This document shows positions 9,539-17,502 of a stretch of 37,146 nucleotides of DNA, one piece after another. Both the position numbers and the translations under genes were made by a program. Source of the DNA: Candidatus Margulisiibacteriota bacterium. Lineage in GTDB: Bacteria; Margulisbacteria; Termititenacia; Termititenacales; Termititenacaceae. The notes below the pieces were generated by a model. That model searched no databases. It saw only the letters and a program-made list of their open reading frames with translations, and was not told where the DNA came from. Location: NCBI GenBank assembly GCA_031274525.1, contig JAISQA010000020.1, positions 1-37,146 on the forward strand, read 5' to 3'. Each line of letters begins with the position of its first letter. The first letter of the stretch is position 1.

Positions 9539-10249
9539 ATGATAATCCTCGGTTTTAATTTCGCCACGGAGAATTCAGGTCTGGCGGTCAGCATGGGAGC
9601 AGAGCCCCCTGTTAAAGGGAGCCAGCACGAAGCGCCGGAGGGACTGCCGCTCTCCGCACTGCCGCAAACGGCCGAAAAAATTTATCACGGCCAGACCATC
9701 AAAGCCGAGTTTTTACCCGGCTATCTGGACGAACTTTTACAGGAAAATAAGCTGACGCTGCGGGACATTGACCGCCTCGGTATTGCGATCGGCCCGGGGG
9801 CCTTTACCGGCCTGCGCCTCTCGCTCGTCACGGCCAAAACTATCGCGCTGGCCCTGAATATTCCGCTGGTGCCGGTCTCCACGCTGGAGGCACTGGCTTT
9901 ACAATATCAGGCGGAAGCGGCCGGCCGCCGCATCCGCGTGCTAATGACGGCCTGCCGCGGGGAATCCGCCACCGCGCTATTCGACGGCAATCTACAGCGG
10001 CTGGAACCCGACCATGTGCTAAAAACTGCGGATATTCCGGGCGTAATAGCCGCAGAGGAGACACTGCTGGTGGACAATCGTCCGGCGGACGCCCGGTCAA
10101 TCTGTGCGCTGGCGGCGCGGGCCGGGCATTTTTTATCCCGCGCGGAGATCCTGAAATTAACGCCGGTCTATTCGCACGAAAGCCGCGTGAATTATTCGGC
10201 CAAACCGGAACTGCGGCATTTGAAGATCGGACTGGGCCGGGGCGGCTAA
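9539..10249 (+). CDS. tsaB: tRNA threonylcarbamoyladenosine biosynthesis protein TsaB
   Basis: TsaB (YeaZ) is the ASKHA-fold partner that activates TsaD in making t6A37 in ANN-decoding tRNAs. The 236-residue protein shows the diagnostic GPGAFTGLRLSL loop and VSTLEALAL. The usual N-terminal DTS is replaced by NFATENS. Residues about 20-45 (AEPPVKGSQHEAPEGLPLS region) look like an insertion compared with the family. The underlying DNA (about 9598-9668) resembles a palindromic repeat, with CCCCTGTTAAAGGG and CACGAAGCGCCGG, read in frame. The protein is otherwise complete. It is the only housekeeping gene between the two inverted XRE/collar modules. Confidence 0.88.
   Translation: MIILGFNFATENSGLAVSMGAEPPVKGSQHEAPEGLPLSALPQTAEKIYHGQTIKAEFLPGYLDELLQENKLTLRDIDRLGIAIGPGAFTGLRLSLVTAKTIALALNIPLVPVSTLEALALQYQAEAAGRRIRVLMTACRGESATALFDGNLQRLEPDHVLKTADIPGVIAAEETLLVDNRPADARSICALAARAGHFLSRAEILKLTPVYSHESRVNYSAKPELRHLKIGLGRGG
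9598..9668 (+). repeat. Repeat-like insertion inside tsaB
   Basis: This stretch encodes about 24 residues with no counterpart in typical TsaB. It contains the internal inverted repeats CCCTGTTAAAGGG and CGGAG...CTCCG. From memory it resembles a class of dispersed bacterial repeats; no second copy exists in this window, so its mobile nature is inferred. Confidence 0.4.
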
Positions 10250-10256
10250 TTTCGGC

Positions 10257-10799
10257 TCACACCGCCGCGGCGGTCATCTTGATAATATAGATGAGCTTGT
10301 AATACACCGGGATGGTGGGCACGGCCGTATTACTCGCAGTGCCATAACTCCCGGTGCTTCCGCTGAGCGAGGCCGTGCCGGAAACAGTATGTTCATGCGC
10401 GCCATTAGAAGCCGCCGTGCCGGAGGTGGTGTGCGTGTGTCCGCCGCCCGTAGCCGCTGTCCCGGAGGTAGTGTGTGTATGCGCACCGGCCGAGCCTGCC
10501 GTGCCGTCGACCGTGCCAGTGCCGGAAAACGTATGGGTATGCGCCGGGATATGCGCGCTGGTCAGGGTCACGCTGTCCGCACCGGCGCCGGCGCCGGACG
10601 CTGCGCTGCCGCGGATGAATTTATCCACCAGATTGGGCGTGGCGCCATAGGGCGTGGTCTGGCCGGTGCATTTGTACCAGCCGACCAGCGTCTCATTGTC
10701 CGTGAAGCTGCCGTCATACATCAGGATCGTCCCTTTCGGCAGAAACTTTAAGTGTTTTACATCTTCAGCCAGCAGCGGCTCGCCAGTTTTTACTGTCAT
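10257..10799 (-). CDS. Phage-tail-collar-like fibre protein with HTH(T) repeats (copy 2)
   Basis: The 180-residue paralogue of the protein at 7746 has the same order: a short N-terminal segment (TGEPLLAEDVKHLK), the collar domain (FLPKGTILMYDGSFTD, GWYKCTGQTTPYGATPNLVDKF), three or four HTHTTSGTAA-type repeats, and the fibre end PVYYKLIYIIKM. It lacks copy 1's additional middle segment. A GGAGGT ribosome site precedes the ATG. It is divergent from a small XRE gene, with a perfect palindrome in the shared promoter region. It is convergent with tsaB, 7 nt apart. The two collar genes form an inverted repeat about 1.7 kb apart, able to support inversion of the DUF3800-tsaB segment. Confidence 0.85.
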   Translation of the reverse strand: MTVKTGEPLLAEDVKHLKFLPKGTILMYDGSFTDNETLVGWYKCTGQTTPYGATPNLVDKFIRGSAASGAGAGADSVTLTSAHIPAHTHTFSGTGTVDGTAGSAGAHTHTTSGTAATGGGHTHTTSGTAASNGAHEHTVSGTASLSGSTGSYGTASNTAVPTIPVYYKLIYIIKMTAAAV

Positions 10800-10825
10800 A
10801 TATTTACCTCCAGCGTATATTCTAT

Positions 10826-10845
10826 GTGTTTATCTGGATAAACAC
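10826..10845. promoter_or_regulatory. Perfect palindromic operator O1
   Basis: GTGTTTATCTGGATAAACAC is a perfect 9-bp inverted repeat with a 2-nt centre, in the divergent promoter between collar gene 2 and XRE gene 2. It contains the pattern TGTTTA-N6-TAAACA, which recurs at 10871-10888. Confidence 0.75.
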
Positions 10846-10863
10846 GCTATTTATCCTACCATT

Positions 10864-10888
10864 TATGATATGTTTATGCAAGTAAACA
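10864..10888 (+). promoter_or_regulatory. -10 box and operator O2 over the XRE gene 2 start
   Basis: TATGAT (10864-10869) lies 6 nt before the ATG at 10876. The second TGTTTA-N6-TAAACA site (10871-10888) covers the predicted start point and the initiation codon. It lies 44 bp, about four helical turns, from O1. This is the arrangement expected for autorepression by the XRE protein. Confidence 0.65.
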
Positions 10889-11094
10889 GTCAGAAACTGG
10901 CGCGCCGAATCAAAGCGCTGCGGGAAGATACCGGCAAGTCTTTAAATATTTTTTGTTTTGAAAATGACATCAACAAAGCCACGCAAAGCCTGATTGAGGC
11001 CGGCCGCAATACCAATCCCAAGCTGCAGGTTTTGCTCAAGATCGCCCGCGGCCTGAATACTTCCGTGGCGGAGCTGCTGCAGGATATTTACTAG
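10876..11094 (+). CDS. Small XRE-family regulator (module 2)
   Basis: The 72-residue protein is almost only a Cro/C1-type helix-turn-helix: SQKLARRIKALREDTGKSLN, ATQSLIEAGRNTNPKLQVLL, ARGLNTSVAELL. I prefer the second ATG (10876), which lies 6 nt after TATGAT, over the ATG at 10870; the difference is two residues. It is divergent from collar gene 2 and flanked by two copies of TGTTTA-N6-TAAACA, probably its operators. It ends exactly where the convergent protease gene ends. Confidence 0.8.
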   Translation: MQVNSQKLARRIKALREDTGKSLNIFCFENDINKATQSLIEAGRNTNPKLQVLLKIARGLNTSVAELLQDIY

Positions 11095-11778
11095 CTAATT
11101 CCTCCGCGAATTGCGCAGGGCCAGAAAGCGGAGCATTTCCAGAATCGCCATTAAGGTCGCGGCCAGATAGGTCAGCGCGGCCGCGGACAAAACTTTTTTG
11201 GCGCCGGTCAATTCCCCGGCGGTCAGGAGCCGGCCGCCGCTCAAAGCCAGCACCGCCCTCCGGCTGGCGTCCAGCTCCACCGGCAGGGTGATCAGCGAGA
11301 ACAGCACGGCAAAGGCAAAAAAGATAATTCCGGCGTCGATCAGCAGGTCAAACTGCAAAAACAGACCGAGGATAAAAAGCCACGGCCCCAGATTGGAGCC
11401 AAAATTCGCCACCGGCCAGAAATTATTCCGCAGCTGCAAGGGCAGGAAAGCTCTGGCATGCTGGATAGCGTGCCCGGCTTCGTGCGCGGCGATGCCGTAA
11501 GCAGCGATAGAATCCGCACCGTAAACTCCGCTGGATAAATTGAGCGTTCTGGTACGCGGGTCATAATTGTCCGTCAATTGTCCGGCGGTTTGTTTGATCG
11601 GGATCTGCACCTTGTGATAAGCCAGTATTTTTTCCGCCACCTGCTCCGCGGTCAGGCCTTTGGCCGCCTTGATCTTCGAATATTTTTTGTAGGTCGAGTT
11701 GACCAGCCACTGCGCCAGAAAAGAAAACGCCAGCACGACAAGGATGGCGTACCAGAGATTATTATTATATGTGTACAT
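11095..11778 (-). CDS. Membrane-bound neutral zinc metallopeptidase (YugP-like)
   Basis: The 227-residue protein fits the Zn_peptidase_2/YugP family. An N-terminal membrane anchor (about 9-27) is followed by the zinc motif HEAGH (99-103) in YGIAAHEAGHAIQHA, then two or three membrane segments (LGPWLFILGLFLQ, GIIFFAFAVLFSLITLP) with the conserved PVELDASRRA, and a C-terminal membrane helix. I chose the ATG at 11778 because AAGGAGG lies 4 nt upstream; a longer frame from 11808 adds only ten residues without such a signal. The physiological substrate is unknown. It lies downstream of dnaJ in the same direction, separated by 329 bp of repeats. Confidence 0.88.
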   Translation of the reverse strand: MYTYNNNLWYAILVVLAFSFLAQWLVNSTYKKYSKIKAAKGLTAEQVAEKILAYHKVQIPIKQTAGQLTDNYDPRTRTLNLSSGVYGADSIAAYGIAAHEAGHAIQHARAFLPLQLRNNFWPVANFGSNLGPWLFILGLFLQFDLLIDAGIIFFAFAVLFSLITLPVELDASRRAVLALSGGRLLTAGELTGAKKVLSAAALTYLAATLMAILEMLRFLALRNSRRN

Positions 11779-11883
11779 AAAGCCTCCTTTAGTTTTATCT
11801 ATGCACAACCCCGCGGGCAGCGCTGCGCAAATAGCTTTGCATCCGTCTCAATATCCTCTTTTCTCCTCTCAAGCTGTCTCGCC

Positions 11884-11909
11884 GTACACCGAGCGGAGTC
11901 GAGGTGCAC
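11884..11909. repeat. Mini-hairpin with conserved GAGCGGAGTCGA loop
   Basis: GTACACC and GGTGCAC (one mismatch) flank the 12-nt loop GAGCGGAGTCGA. The same layout with different arms and loop GAGCGTAGTCGA occurs inside aroC at 18067-18090 on the other strand. Confidence 0.5.
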
Positions 11910-11945
11910 CTCTCCGCAACGCTCCCCTTTACTACTTTGGCAACA

Positions 11946-12053
11946 GCAGGATAAATATCTTTGCCTCCGCGCGCCGTGGCCTCTCACTTAACGTCGCACT
12001 TTGTGCTTGTTAAGTTCGAGCCAAAACGCGCTCTGGCAAAATATTTATCCTGC
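11946..12053. repeat. Palindromic element B (short form)
   Basis: This 108-bp imperfect palindrome lies between dnaJ and the metallopeptidase gene. Outer arms GCAGGATAAATAT and ATATTTATCCTGC pair fully, as do ACTTAAC/GTTAAGT, and the apical GCAC/GTGC hairpin differs from element A's GCGG/CCGC by paired changes. Together with the mini-hairpin at 11884 it fills the 11779-12107 gap; no gene is seen there. Confidence 0.85.
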
Positions 12054-12107
12054 CCCTTGCGATCACACGCCCTCGCCGCTGGCAGGACACCGCCGCGGAG
12101 GGCGATA

Positions 12108-13310
12108 TTATTCCTCCCAGAAGAAGCCGCGCGGCTGGCGGCGTTCTTCCCGGCCATCTTCCTCGCGCAGGGCGGAAGTTCTGGCTTCTTTGTCCGCATG
12201 CACTATATCATCATCCACCGCCCGGGCAAAATCCAGCAGAATTTCTTTTTGTTTACTGGAAAGATTTCTGGGCACGGCAATATTGATCTTGAGATAATGA
12301 TCGCCGCGGCCGGGGCCGCCGTTGACCGAGGGCAGACCTTTGCCGCGCAGACGGAGTATCGCGCCCGGCTGTGTGCCGGACGGCACTTCGACTTTGATCC
12401 GGCCCGTCGCGGATTGCACATTGAGCGTGTCGCCCAGCGCCGCCTGCGCGTAAGAAAGCGTGACCTGACTGTAGAGATCCTGTCCGTCGCGCTCAAAAAC
12501 CGCGCTGTCCTCGACCTCTATATATATGTAGAGATCGCCGGGACGGCCGCCGCGCAGTCCGGCATTACCGGCGCCGGACACCCGCAGCCGAATACCGGTC
12601 TCCACCCCGGCGGGAACTTTGACTTTGACTTTATTGGTCTGGCGCTCGCGGCCGGTGCCTTTGCAATTGGGGCAGGGATCCGAGACTACTTTGCCTTCGC
12701 CCTGACAGTTGGGGCAGGTCGTCACCTGCTCAAAAGAGCCGAGTATGGTGTGCTGCACCATGCGCACCCGGCCGGTGCCGCCGCATTTGCCGCAGGTAGA
12801 GGGCTTGGTGCCGGCGCGCGAACCGGTGCCGGCGCATTTAGCGCAGGACACTAACTGGGGAATATCGATCGTGTATTCTTTGCCGCTGATCGCCACCTCA
12901 AAGGGCACGCGCAAATCGTAACGCAGATCGTCGCCGGTCTGCGGGCCGGAGCGGGAGCGCCGGCCGCCGCGTCCGCCGAAAAACGCTTCAAAAATATCCC
13001 CGGCAAACCCGCCCATGTCGCCGCCGAAACCCTGTGAAAAATCGCCGAAACCGCCAAAGCCGCCGCCGGCACCGCCCGCGCCAAAACCGCCGCCCGGCGG
13101 CACCTCGCCGAACTGGTCATACTGCCGGCGTTTTTGCGCGTCCGACAGCACCTCATAGGCTTTCTGGATCTCTTTGAACTGCTCTTCGGCGCCCGGCTCT
13201 TTATTGACGTCAGGGTGATACTTGCGCGCCAGCCGGCGGTAAGCTTTTTTTATCTCTTCGTCACCGGCAGTTTTGGCAACGCCCAGCGTTTCATAAAAAT
13301 TTTTAGCCAT
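12108..13310 (-). CDS. dnaJ: Chaperone protein DnaJ
   Basis: This is the 400-residue J-domain co-chaperone of DnaK. The J domain (1-70) contains YHPDVNKE with the HPD motif. A Gly/Phe-rich linker follows. The zinc-binding region has the four CxxCxGxG repeats [24 protein letters not shown] and CPNCKGTG. The C-terminal substrate-binding domains follow. The start lies 3 nt after the dnaK stop, so the pair is co-translated in the hrcA-grpE-dnaK-dnaJ operon. The C-terminus ends in an acidic/basic tail rich in Glu and Arg. Confidence 0.97.
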   Translation of the reverse strand: MAKNFYETLGVAKTAGDEEIKKAYRRLARKYHPDVNKEPGAEEQFKEIQKAYEVLSDAQKRRQYDQFGEVPPGGGFGAGGAGGGFGGFGDFSQGFGGDMGGFAGDIFEAFFGGRGGRRSRSGPQTGDDLRYDLRVPFEVAISGKEYTIDIPQLVSCAKCAGTGSRAGTKPSTCGKCGGTGRVRMVQHTILGSFEQVTTCPNCQGEGKVVSDPCPNCKGTGRERQTNKVKVKVPAGVETGIRLRVSGAGNAGLRGGRPGDLYIYIEVEDSAVFERDGQDLYSQVTLSYAQAALGDTLNVQSATGRIKVEVPSGTQPGAILRLRGKGLPSVNGGPGRGDHYLKINIAVPRNLSSKQKEILLDFARAVDDDIVHADKEARTSALREEDGREERRQPRGFFWEE

Positions 13311-13313
13311 TAA

Positions 13314-15242
13314 TTATTTTTCTTCAGATTTTTTGTCGTCATCCTTAACTTCTTCATACTGCGCGTCCACTACTTTTTCGTCCTTGCCGCCCGCTTTGTC
13401 CCCGGCCTGCGCTCCAGCGCCCGGCTGGCCCTGCGCTCCGGGCTGCTGATACAAAGACGCGCCCACATCATACAATACTTTTTGCAATTGTTCTTTTCTG
13501 ACCTTAATTTCGCCGGGATCATTTTTATCTATGGCTTTTTTCAAATCGGCGATCAGCGCTTCCATTTCTTTTTTCCTGTCGGCCGGCACCTTGTCTTTGT
13601 TATCGACCAGCATTTTGTCCGCGGAATAAATCAGCGCGTCGGCCTCGTTCCGGGCGTCGATCTGTTCTTTATTCTTTTTATCCTCCTCGGCGTGCGCCTC
13701 GGCTTCTTTGCGCATTTTTTCGATCTCTTCTTTGGACAAACCGGAAGACGCGGTGATCGTGATCTTCTGCTCGCGGCCGGTGCCCAGATCCTTGGCGGAA
13801 ACATTGACAATGCCGTTGGCGTCAATATCAAAAGACACTTCGACCTGCGGCACGCCGCGCGGCGCAGGCGGGATGTCCGTCAGCTGAAAATGCCCCAGGG
13901 AACGGTTGTCTTTGGCCAGCGGCCGCTCGCCCTGCACCACATGAATATCCACGGCGGTCTGGCCGTCCGCGGCGGTGGAGAACACCTGGGATTTTTTCGT
14001 CGGAATAGTGGTATTCTTGGTGATCAGCGCGGTGGCTACGCCGCCCAGCGTCTCAATGCCCAGCGTCAAAGGCGTCACATCCAGCAGCACAATATCTTTG
14101 ACCTCGCCGACCAGCACGCCGCCCTGCACCGCGGCGCCGATAGCCACGCACTCGTCGGGATTGACCGAAGCGTTCGGCTCTTTGCCGAAAAAGTCCTTGA
14201 CCAGCTGCCGGACGCAGGGGATGCGCGTCGAACCGCCGACTAGAATCACTTCATCTATTTCGGACATGGAGATCCCGGCATCCTTGACCGCCACTTCGCA
14301 GGGTTTTTTCAGTTTTTCCAGAATTCCCGCGATCAGCTGCTCAAATTTGGCGCGGCTTAAATTGACATTCAAGTGCTTCGGGCCGTCCGCACCGGCGGAA
14401 ATAAACGGCAGATTGATCTCCGTCGTCGTCGCCGAAGACAATTCCATTTTGGCTTTTTCGGCCGCCTCGCGCAGCCGCTGCAAAGCCATTCTGTCCTGCT
14501 TCAGGTCAATGCCGGTGTCTTTTTTGAAAGCGTCCACCAGCCAGTCCATCAAAATATTATCGATATTGTCGCCGCCCAGATGCGTGTCGCCGTTGGTCGA
14601 AAGCACCTCAAATACGCCGTCGCCGATCTCCAGCACGGAGATATCAAAAGTACCGCCGCCGAAATCGAAGACCGCGATCTTGCTGTCTTTTTTATTTTTG
14701 TCCAGACCGTAAGCCAGCGCGGCCGCGGTCGGCTCATTAATGATACGCAGCACATCCAGCCCGGCGATCTTGCCCGCGTCCTTGGTGGCCTGCCGCTGCT
14801 GGTCGTTGAAATAGGCCGGCACGGTGATCACGGCTTTGTCCACTTTTTCGCCCAGATAGGTCTCCGCGTCAGTTTTGATTTTCTGCAAAATCATCGCCGA
14901 GATCTCCGGCGGCGTGAACTGTTTGGCGTCGATCTTCACCACCGCCGCGCCGTTCGTCCCGTCAATGACATGATAGGGCACCAGTTTTTCTTCCTCGCCG
15001 ACCTCGCTGTGCAGACGCCCCATAAAGCGTTTAATGGAATAAATGGTTTTTTCCGGATTGGTCACGGCCTGCCGTTTGGCGATCTGGCCGACCAGCCGCT
15101 CGCCGTCTTTGGCAAAACCGACCACCGACGGCACGGTGCGTCCGCCTTCCGCGCTGGTGATCACCACCGGCTTGCCGCCTTCCATTACCGAAACGCAGGA
15201 ATTTGTCGTCCCCAGATCAATACCTATTACTTTGTTGCCCAT
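13314..15242 (-). CDS. dnaK: Chaperone protein DnaK (Hsp70)
   Basis: The 642-residue Hsp70 begins [21 protein letters not shown]. The ATPase domain has the signatures [10 protein letters not shown]-type ([15 protein letters not shown]) and [13 protein letters not shown]. The substrate-binding domain and helical lid follow, ending in the Gly/Gln-rich linker and an acidic DDDKKSEEK tail instead of the classical EEVD. An AAGGAGG ribosome site lies upstream. The 71-nt gap after grpE contains a perfect 6-bp hairpin (15283-15304). Confidence 0.98.
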   Translation of the reverse strand: MGNKVIGIDLGTTNSCVSVMEGGKPVVITSAEGGRTVPSVVGFAKDGERLVGQIAKRQAVTNPEKTIYSIKRFMGRLHSEVGEEEKLVPYHVIDGTNGAAVVKIDAKQFTPPEISAMILQKIKTDAETYLGEKVDKAVITVPAYFNDQQRQATKDAGKIAGLDVLRIINEPTAAALAYGLDKNKKDSKIAVFDFGGGTFDISVLEIGDGVFEVLSTNGDTHLGGDNIDNILMDWLVDAFKKDTGIDLKQDRMALQRLREAAEKAKMELSSATTTEINLPFISAGADGPKHLNVNLSRAKFEQLIAGILEKLKKPCEVAVKDAGISMSEIDEVILVGGSTRIPCVRQLVKDFFGKEPNASVNPDECVAIGAAVQGGVLVGEVKDIVLLDVTPLTLGIETLGGVATALITKNTTIPTKKSQVFSTAADGQTAVDIHVVQGERPLAKDNRSLGHFQLTDIPPAPRGVPQVEVSFDIDANGIVNVSAKDLGTGREQKITITASSGLSKEEIEKMRKEAEAHAEEDKKNKEQIDARNEADALIYSADKMLVDNKDKVPADRKKEMEALIADLKKAIDKNDPGEIKVRKEQLQKVLYDVGASLYQQPGAQGQPGAGAQAGDKAGGKDEKVVDAQYEEVKDDDKKSEEK

Positions 15243-15282
15243 AATCTTTTCCTCCTTAAATTAATTTATTTCTGTTTTACAA

Positions 15283-15304
15283 AGTCCGTGCATATCTTCG
15301 GACT
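15283..15304 (-). other. Hairpin in the grpE-dnaK gap
   Basis: AGTCCG and CGGACT form a 6-bp stem with a 10-nt loop about 40 nt before the dnaK start. It could serve as a processing or stability element that lets dnaK mRNA outlast hrcA-grpE mRNA, as happens in other dnaK operons; that role is inferred. Confidence 0.35.
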
Positions 15305-15313
15305 CAGGAGTTG

Positions 15314-15970
15314 CTATTTCGCCACCACGACCATCGCCGGTCTTAATACTCTGTCGTGCAGCATAAAACCGGTCTGCATTTCTTCCAGCACGGTGTGCGC
15401 GGGCTGGTCGGATTCTTTTTGCAGCACCGCCTCGTGAAAGCGCGGATCAAAAGGCTGGCCGACCGCGGTTATTTTCTGCACGCCAAACTTCTGCAAAATA
15501 TCTTCCAGCTGTTTGTGTATCAAAGCAAATCCCTTTCGTAATTCACCGTCCGGCCCGGAGGGCTGTGCCCCGGCAGGCGCCGGAGCCGGTGTTTCCGGCC
15601 CGGGCGTCTCCACCAGTTTTTGATACCGCTCAAAACTGTCCAGCACCGGCAGCGCCGCCTCGATAAAATTACCGGCCGCATATCTGGCAAAATCCGCTCT
15701 TTCGCCTTCCGTGCGCTTGCGGAAATTGTCAAACTCCGCGAACAGGCGCAAATACCTGTCTTCCGCCGCGGCCAGTTTTTCTTTTAATTCCGCAACTTCC
15801 GGCGCGGGCGCGGAGCTCGCGCCTATAGCCGCCGTCTGCAAATTTTCTATCTTTATTTTCTGCGGCTTTTTTTCCTCATTCTGCGCCGCACTGTCCACCG
15901 GCGCGCCGCTGTTTTGGGCGGGCTCACCTGCCGCGCTATTTTTCGGATCGTCTGTTTTTTTGTCCGTCAA
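15314..15970 (-). CDS. grpE: Nucleotide exchange factor GrpE
   Basis: The 218-residue GrpE promotes ADP release from DnaK. An unstructured Ala/Pro/Asp-rich N-terminus (1-55) precedes the long coiled-coil helix (LKEKLAAAEDRYLRLFAEFDNFRKR). The C-terminal beta domain has VGQPFDPRFHEAVLQ and the conserved GFMLHDRVLRPAMVVVAK end. A TTG start at 15970 fits the reading frame and has AAAGGATG upstream; no ATG is better placed. Residues about 120-140 are Pro/Ala-rich (PGPETPAPAPAGAQPSGP), an unusual low-complexity linker inside the protein. Confidence 0.95.
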   Translation of the reverse strand: MTDKKTDDPKNSAAGEPAQNSGAPVDSAAQNEEKKPQKIKIENLQTAAIGASSAPAPEVAELKEKLAAAEDRYLRLFAEFDNFRKRTEGERADFARYAAGNFIEAALPVLDSFERYQKLVETPGPETPAPAPAGAQPSGPDGELRKGFALIHKQLEDILQKFGVQKITAVGQPFDPRFHEAVLQKESDQPAHTVLEEMQTGFMLHDRVLRPAMVVVAK

Positions 15971-15993
15971 TTATTTCACATCCTTTATACATG

Positions 15994-16009
15994 CCTGCCA
16001 GCAGGCAGG
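15994..16009 (-). other. Hairpin in the hrcA-grpE gap
   Basis: CCTGCC and GGCAGG form a perfect 6-bp stem around AGCA, just after the hrcA stop codon. It is a possible attenuating or processing structure between the two genes. Confidence 0.35.
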
Positions 16010-16010
16010 T

Positions 16011-16799
16011 TTAAAAATCCGCAAAGAACACATCCAGCGCCTGCGCGATAGAATCCACCGCCGCCGTGATCTTGCTGTAACGCATCCGCGTCGGGCCGAT
16101 AATGCCCAGCGAGCCGACTCTTTCGCCTTTATAAAAAAAATCCTTGGCCACCAGCGAACAGTCTTTGAGCGGCTCTGTTTGCAGCTCCGCGCCAATGCTG
16201 ATGCTGGTTTCGCCGCCGCTGTGCTCGTCGAGAATGTGCATCACTTCCGTTTTGTCATCCAGCAGATCCATCATCCGGCGGATATTCTGCACATCTTCAA
16301 ACTCCGGCTCATAAAACATTTTAGCCAGACCGGAGAGCCGCAGCGATTCCTGACGCGCGCTTTCCAGCGTGTTCCGCACTTTGCCGGTCAATTCATTTAA
16401 TAAATGATCGTCGGTTTTGAGCACCGTCGTGTAATTCTCGGAGAGCGACTGGATCGCTTTCAGCGTCTCATCCATGAGAGAATTCAAATCGCGCCCCAGC
16501 GCAACTTGCAGCTGCTCGACCAGCGTTTTTTCCCGCGCGGTCAGGCGGTAGGCATCCATCAGCTCATCGACGTAAAAACGATAACCCTGATCCGTCGGAA
16601 TACGCCCCGCCGAAGTGTAGGGATGTGTCAAAAAACCCTGCTCTTCCAGCGCGGCCAGTTCATTGCGGATCGTCGCCGGGGAACACTCGCCGTCCAGATA
16701 TTTCTGGCAAATCGCGGCCGAACCTATCGGCACCGCTGTGTCAATGTACTCTTTGACCACGAGGGCCAAAATTTTACGCTGTCTAGCCGTCAGCTCCAT
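16011..16799 (-). CDS. hrcA: Heat-inducible transcription repressor HrcA
   Basis: HrcA binds CIRCE operators and represses chaperone genes. The N-terminal winged helix is clear: RQRKILALVVKEYIDTAVPIG, then SPATIRNELAALEEQGFL and HPYTSAGRIPTDQGYRFYV. The C-terminal KDFFYKGERVGSLGIIGPTRMRY is typical. The protein is 262 residues, about 80 shorter than many HrcA proteins; the central sensory region after LSENYTTVL is reduced. It heads the operon, and a CIRCE-like operator lies directly upstream, so it should repress its own operon. Confidence 0.93.
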   Translation of the reverse strand: MELTARQRKILALVVKEYIDTAVPIGSAAICQKYLDGECSPATIRNELAALEEQGFLTHPYTSAGRIPTDQGYRFYVDELMDAYRLTAREKTLVEQLQVALGRDLNSLMDETLKAIQSLSENYTTVLKTDDHLLNELTGKVRNTLESARQESLRLSGLAKMFYEPEFEDVQNIRRMMDLLDDKTEVMHILDEHSGGETSISIGAELQTEPLKDCSLVAKDFFYKGERVGSLGIIGPTRMRYSKITAAVDSIAQALDVFFADF

Positions 16800-16800
16800 G

Positions 16801-16827
16801 CTGGCACTATACCATTCGGACTGCTAA
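16801..16827. promoter_or_regulatory. CIRCE-like operator
   Basis: CTGGCACTA - 9 nt - GACTGCTAA matches the CIRCE consensus TTAGCACTC-N9-GAGTGCTAA at 14 of 18 arm positions with the exact 9-nt spacer. It lies directly before hrcA and overlaps the -10 box, where a repressor would block transcription. Confidence 0.8.
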
Positions 16828-16835
16828 AAGGTCAA
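16806..16835 (-). promoter_or_regulatory. hrcA operon promoter, leaderless geometry
   Basis: On the minus strand TTGACC (16835-16830), an 18-nt spacer and TATAGT (16811-16806) are followed by 6 nt and the hrcA ATG. The CIRCE element overlaps the spacer and -10 box. Confidence 0.75.
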
Positions 16836-17009
16836 TGTAACAGCGACATGACGTATTTTTGCATATCTTATGCCAGGTCAGTTTTTACCGTATTTATCGC
16901 GAAAATTTTCAATCATCAATTATTTATTGTGAAAATTTTAGACAGCGTGTATATTATTTATACGCTTTATTGTATAAAAAATATACATGACGTCAGACAA
17001 CTATGGCCC

Positions 17010-17051
17010 GGATATGGATATAATATATTTGGATATGGATATAATATATTT
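17010..17051. repeat. Two exact tandem 21-bp units
   Basis: The unit beginning GGATATGGATATAATATA is repeated exactly at 17010-17030 and 17031-17051. It is AT-rich and contains a TATAAT-like string in each unit, but no gene follows on either strand. Confidence 0.75.
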
Positions 17052-17072
17052 TACCTGTCCCCAATTATTCAA

Positions 17073-17286
17073 TTATTTAGCAGGAGAAATATTTTTTCCT
17101 CCGCGCGCTATTGCGCAGCACGGCGCGCCTAACGGTGTGTTTGCGACTGCGAGCGACCACAAGTCGCCGCAGGAGTGTCGCCAGCTAATCAAGCTGGCGG
17201 CTGGACCTCACTTCACTTCGCCCTACGGGCTTGTGAAGTTCGTTGCGCAGAGCGCACTCCGGAAAAATATTTCTCCTGCTAAATAA
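17073..17286. repeat. Palindromic element D (long form)
   Basis: This 214-bp element has terminal arms TTATTTAGCAGGAGAAATAT and ATATTTCTCCTGCTAAATAA, which are fully complementary. Inside are nested stems: CGCCAGCT/AGCTGGCG, CTGCGAGCGAC/GTCGCCGCAG (one mismatch), and ACTTCAC/GTGAAGT enclosing GCCC/GGGC. The interior from GCGCAGCACGGCGC to CTGGACCTCACTT is shared with element E at 21226. The central stem-loop resembles that of elements A-C, so the long form is related to the short form. Confidence 0.85.
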
Positions 17287-17375
17287 ACAGCATCTCTATC
17301 GCTTTTTTCTTTTTTTGGGCCTTTGTATTTGAAAGATTGTAAAATTAACCGTGTAAACGCACAAGTTCGTGAGCG

Positions 17376-17443
17376 TGTTCGCTCTGCGTACTGGCTATAT
17401 GTTTTCTATCAGGCTGTACTCTGGCGGCACTTCCGCTCTTGCT
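17376..17443 (+). repeat. 68-bp dispersed repeat, copy 2
   Basis: Ungapped match to 855-922, about 59 of 68 positions identical. It lies downstream of element D and outside any gene. Confidence 0.8.
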
Positions 17444-17502
17444 ACTGCTTGTGGCTATAAACTGTTATTGGCTTAGGGCGGAGCAAATATTTTGCCGGAA
17501 AT

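Larger units (their letters stand above)
16836..17502. other. Gene-free region between hrcA and aroC
   Basis: I find no supported gene. The region contains an AT-rich stretch, a 21-bp tandem duplication (17010-17051), a copy of the CAGGTAAAA-type motif on the minus strand (17048-17062), long palindromic element D (17073-17286) and the second copy of the 68-bp dispersed repeat (17376-17443). Confidence 0.6.

Noticed and set aside
7746-11094. Prophage or tailocin
   Set aside because: Only collar-like fibre genes and small regulators are present; there are no capsid, tail-tube, baseplate, lysis or integrase genes.
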